Positions 63,535-64,000 of a stretch of DNA of 64,000 bases are shown piece after piece. Made by a program: the position numbers and the translations under genes. Position 1 is the stretch's first letter; each line of letters begins with the position of its first letter. Under the pieces are notes generated by a model, which was given only the letters and a program-made list of their open reading frames with translations, did not search any database and was not told the origin of the DNA. The stretch is from Sepioteuthis lessoniana (taxonomy: Eukaryota; Mollusca; Cephalopoda; Myopsida; Loliginidae), in NCBI GenBank assembly GCA_963585895.1, contig OY757913.1, positions 102,527,471-102,591,470 on the forward strand. The letters run 5' to 3'.

Positions 63535-63740
63535 GTCAATTTTTAAGCTGAGTCGAAATTTAAAGTTTTACTTCTCGTAAAATGTTCATACCAAGAATAA
63601 AGAGCCCATTCTGCCTTAGTATTTTACGCATTGCTGAGAGCGGAAGAAGAGGGACTTTTATTTTTAATCTCAAGGGCATTAAACCGCAGTAAAACATAAA
63701 CATTATAATCCAGGGTTTCAACTCTGCTCTGTGTGTCTAT
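63535..63740 (-). mobile_element. SINE-A copy, reverse, diverged
   Basis: 'tttttaagctgagtcgaaatt', 'acttctcgtaaaatg', 'gagcccattctgcc' and 'tctcaagggcattaaaccgc' follow SINE-A in reverse; the B-box region is 'ccagggtttcaactctg'. Confidence 0.6.
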
Positions 63741-63784
63741 TTATTAGAATCATAACCGTTGGGCCTCGTACACCTGATAGAATA

Positions 63785-63935
63785 GGAGACCCTTTGGCGT
63801 GGTGCGAGCTCTCCTTAGAGCAGTGGCTAACATGCTGTATTGTGACAACGTAGAAAGCGAATTCAGTCGCTTTATTACAGATTCCCGTCGCACTATTACA
63901 GTGATCCGGATAATCCAGAATTTCAGAAGACGTTC
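63785..63935 (+). mobile_element. SINE-B 5' half
   Basis: tRNA-like head with A-box-like 'gagcagtggctaacatgctg' and B-box remnant 'gcgaattcagtcgctttat'. The 3' part is not recognisable before the window ends. Confidence 0.5.
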
Positions 63936-64000
63936 GGTATTAATCTGGCTGGATAAATTGCTCAGCTTCTGTATTTTGTCTCTATTCGTTGTCATATCTA

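Noticed and set aside
1-64000. A new host gene cluster, defence system or biosynthetic locus
   Set aside because: All sustained coding signals trace to transposons. I see no exon-like series, operon or cluster.

Overview
This is an AT-rich, non-coding stretch of an animal nuclear genome that consists almost entirely of transposable-element debris and microsatellites. I found no convincing host protein-coding gene, rRNA gene or functional tRNA gene. The longest reading frames are retrotransposon or transposase remnants, and the many frames reading IYIYIY or SLSLSL are translated (TA)n or (GA)n. The element mix (Penelope-like elements, RTE-like LINEs, SETMAR-type mariners, several tRNA-derived SINEs) and the density of (TA)n arrays suggest an invertebrate. 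A mollusc, perhaps a cephalopod, is my best guess, but nothing in the sequence proves it.

The background is a high-copy non-coding repeat (here the HT repeat, about 22 copies). Its body holds short tandem subrepeats and one end is a hairpin, TGGCAT...ATGCCA. The same hairpin ends a tRNA-derived SINE (SINE-B, about 14 copies), so both probably use the same LINE machinery. Other SINEs are SINE-A (tRNA-like head, two copies with clear 13-16 bp target duplications), SINE-F (tRNA-like head, a different body) and two smaller tRNA-like families.

Two LTR families are present only as solo LTRs. LTR-1 has seven copies of about 520-580 bp, most with 4-bp target duplications and a CRE-type TGACGTCA site. 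LTR-2 has four copies with TGTTGTATA...TATACAACA-like ends and a variable 90-bp internal repeat. A 1.3 kb solo LTR sits inside a (TA)n array at 35003-36327. The coding remnants are eight 5'-truncated copies of an RTE-like LINE, one fragment of another non-LTR retrotransposon, a Penelope-like reverse transcriptase fragment with YVDD, a possible Penelope-like GIY-YIG tail, four copies of a SETMAR-like mariner of which three share one internal-deletion junction, and two other Tc1/mariner-superfamily fragments.

Layout: 1-5 kb HT, SINE and LTR-1 copies plus an inverted-repeat element; 5-7.1 kb two LTR-2 copies in (TA)n arrays; 7-14 kb AT-rich with a mariner and a Penelope RT remnant; 14-24 kb SINEs, LINE and LTR fragments; 24-35 kb HT copies with nested mariner, LINE, SINE and LTR insertions; 35-45 kb solo LTR, possible Penelope tail, tandemly expanded LINE and SINE-F; 45-58 kb HT, LTR-2, mariners, SINEs and LINE; 58-64 kb the longest LINE copy, a 48-bp minisatellite, an inverted-repeat pair and SINE-F. 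The most interesting signal is a set of hammerhead-ribozyme-like cores next to microsatellites, one of them just downstream of the possible Penelope-like endonuclease tail.
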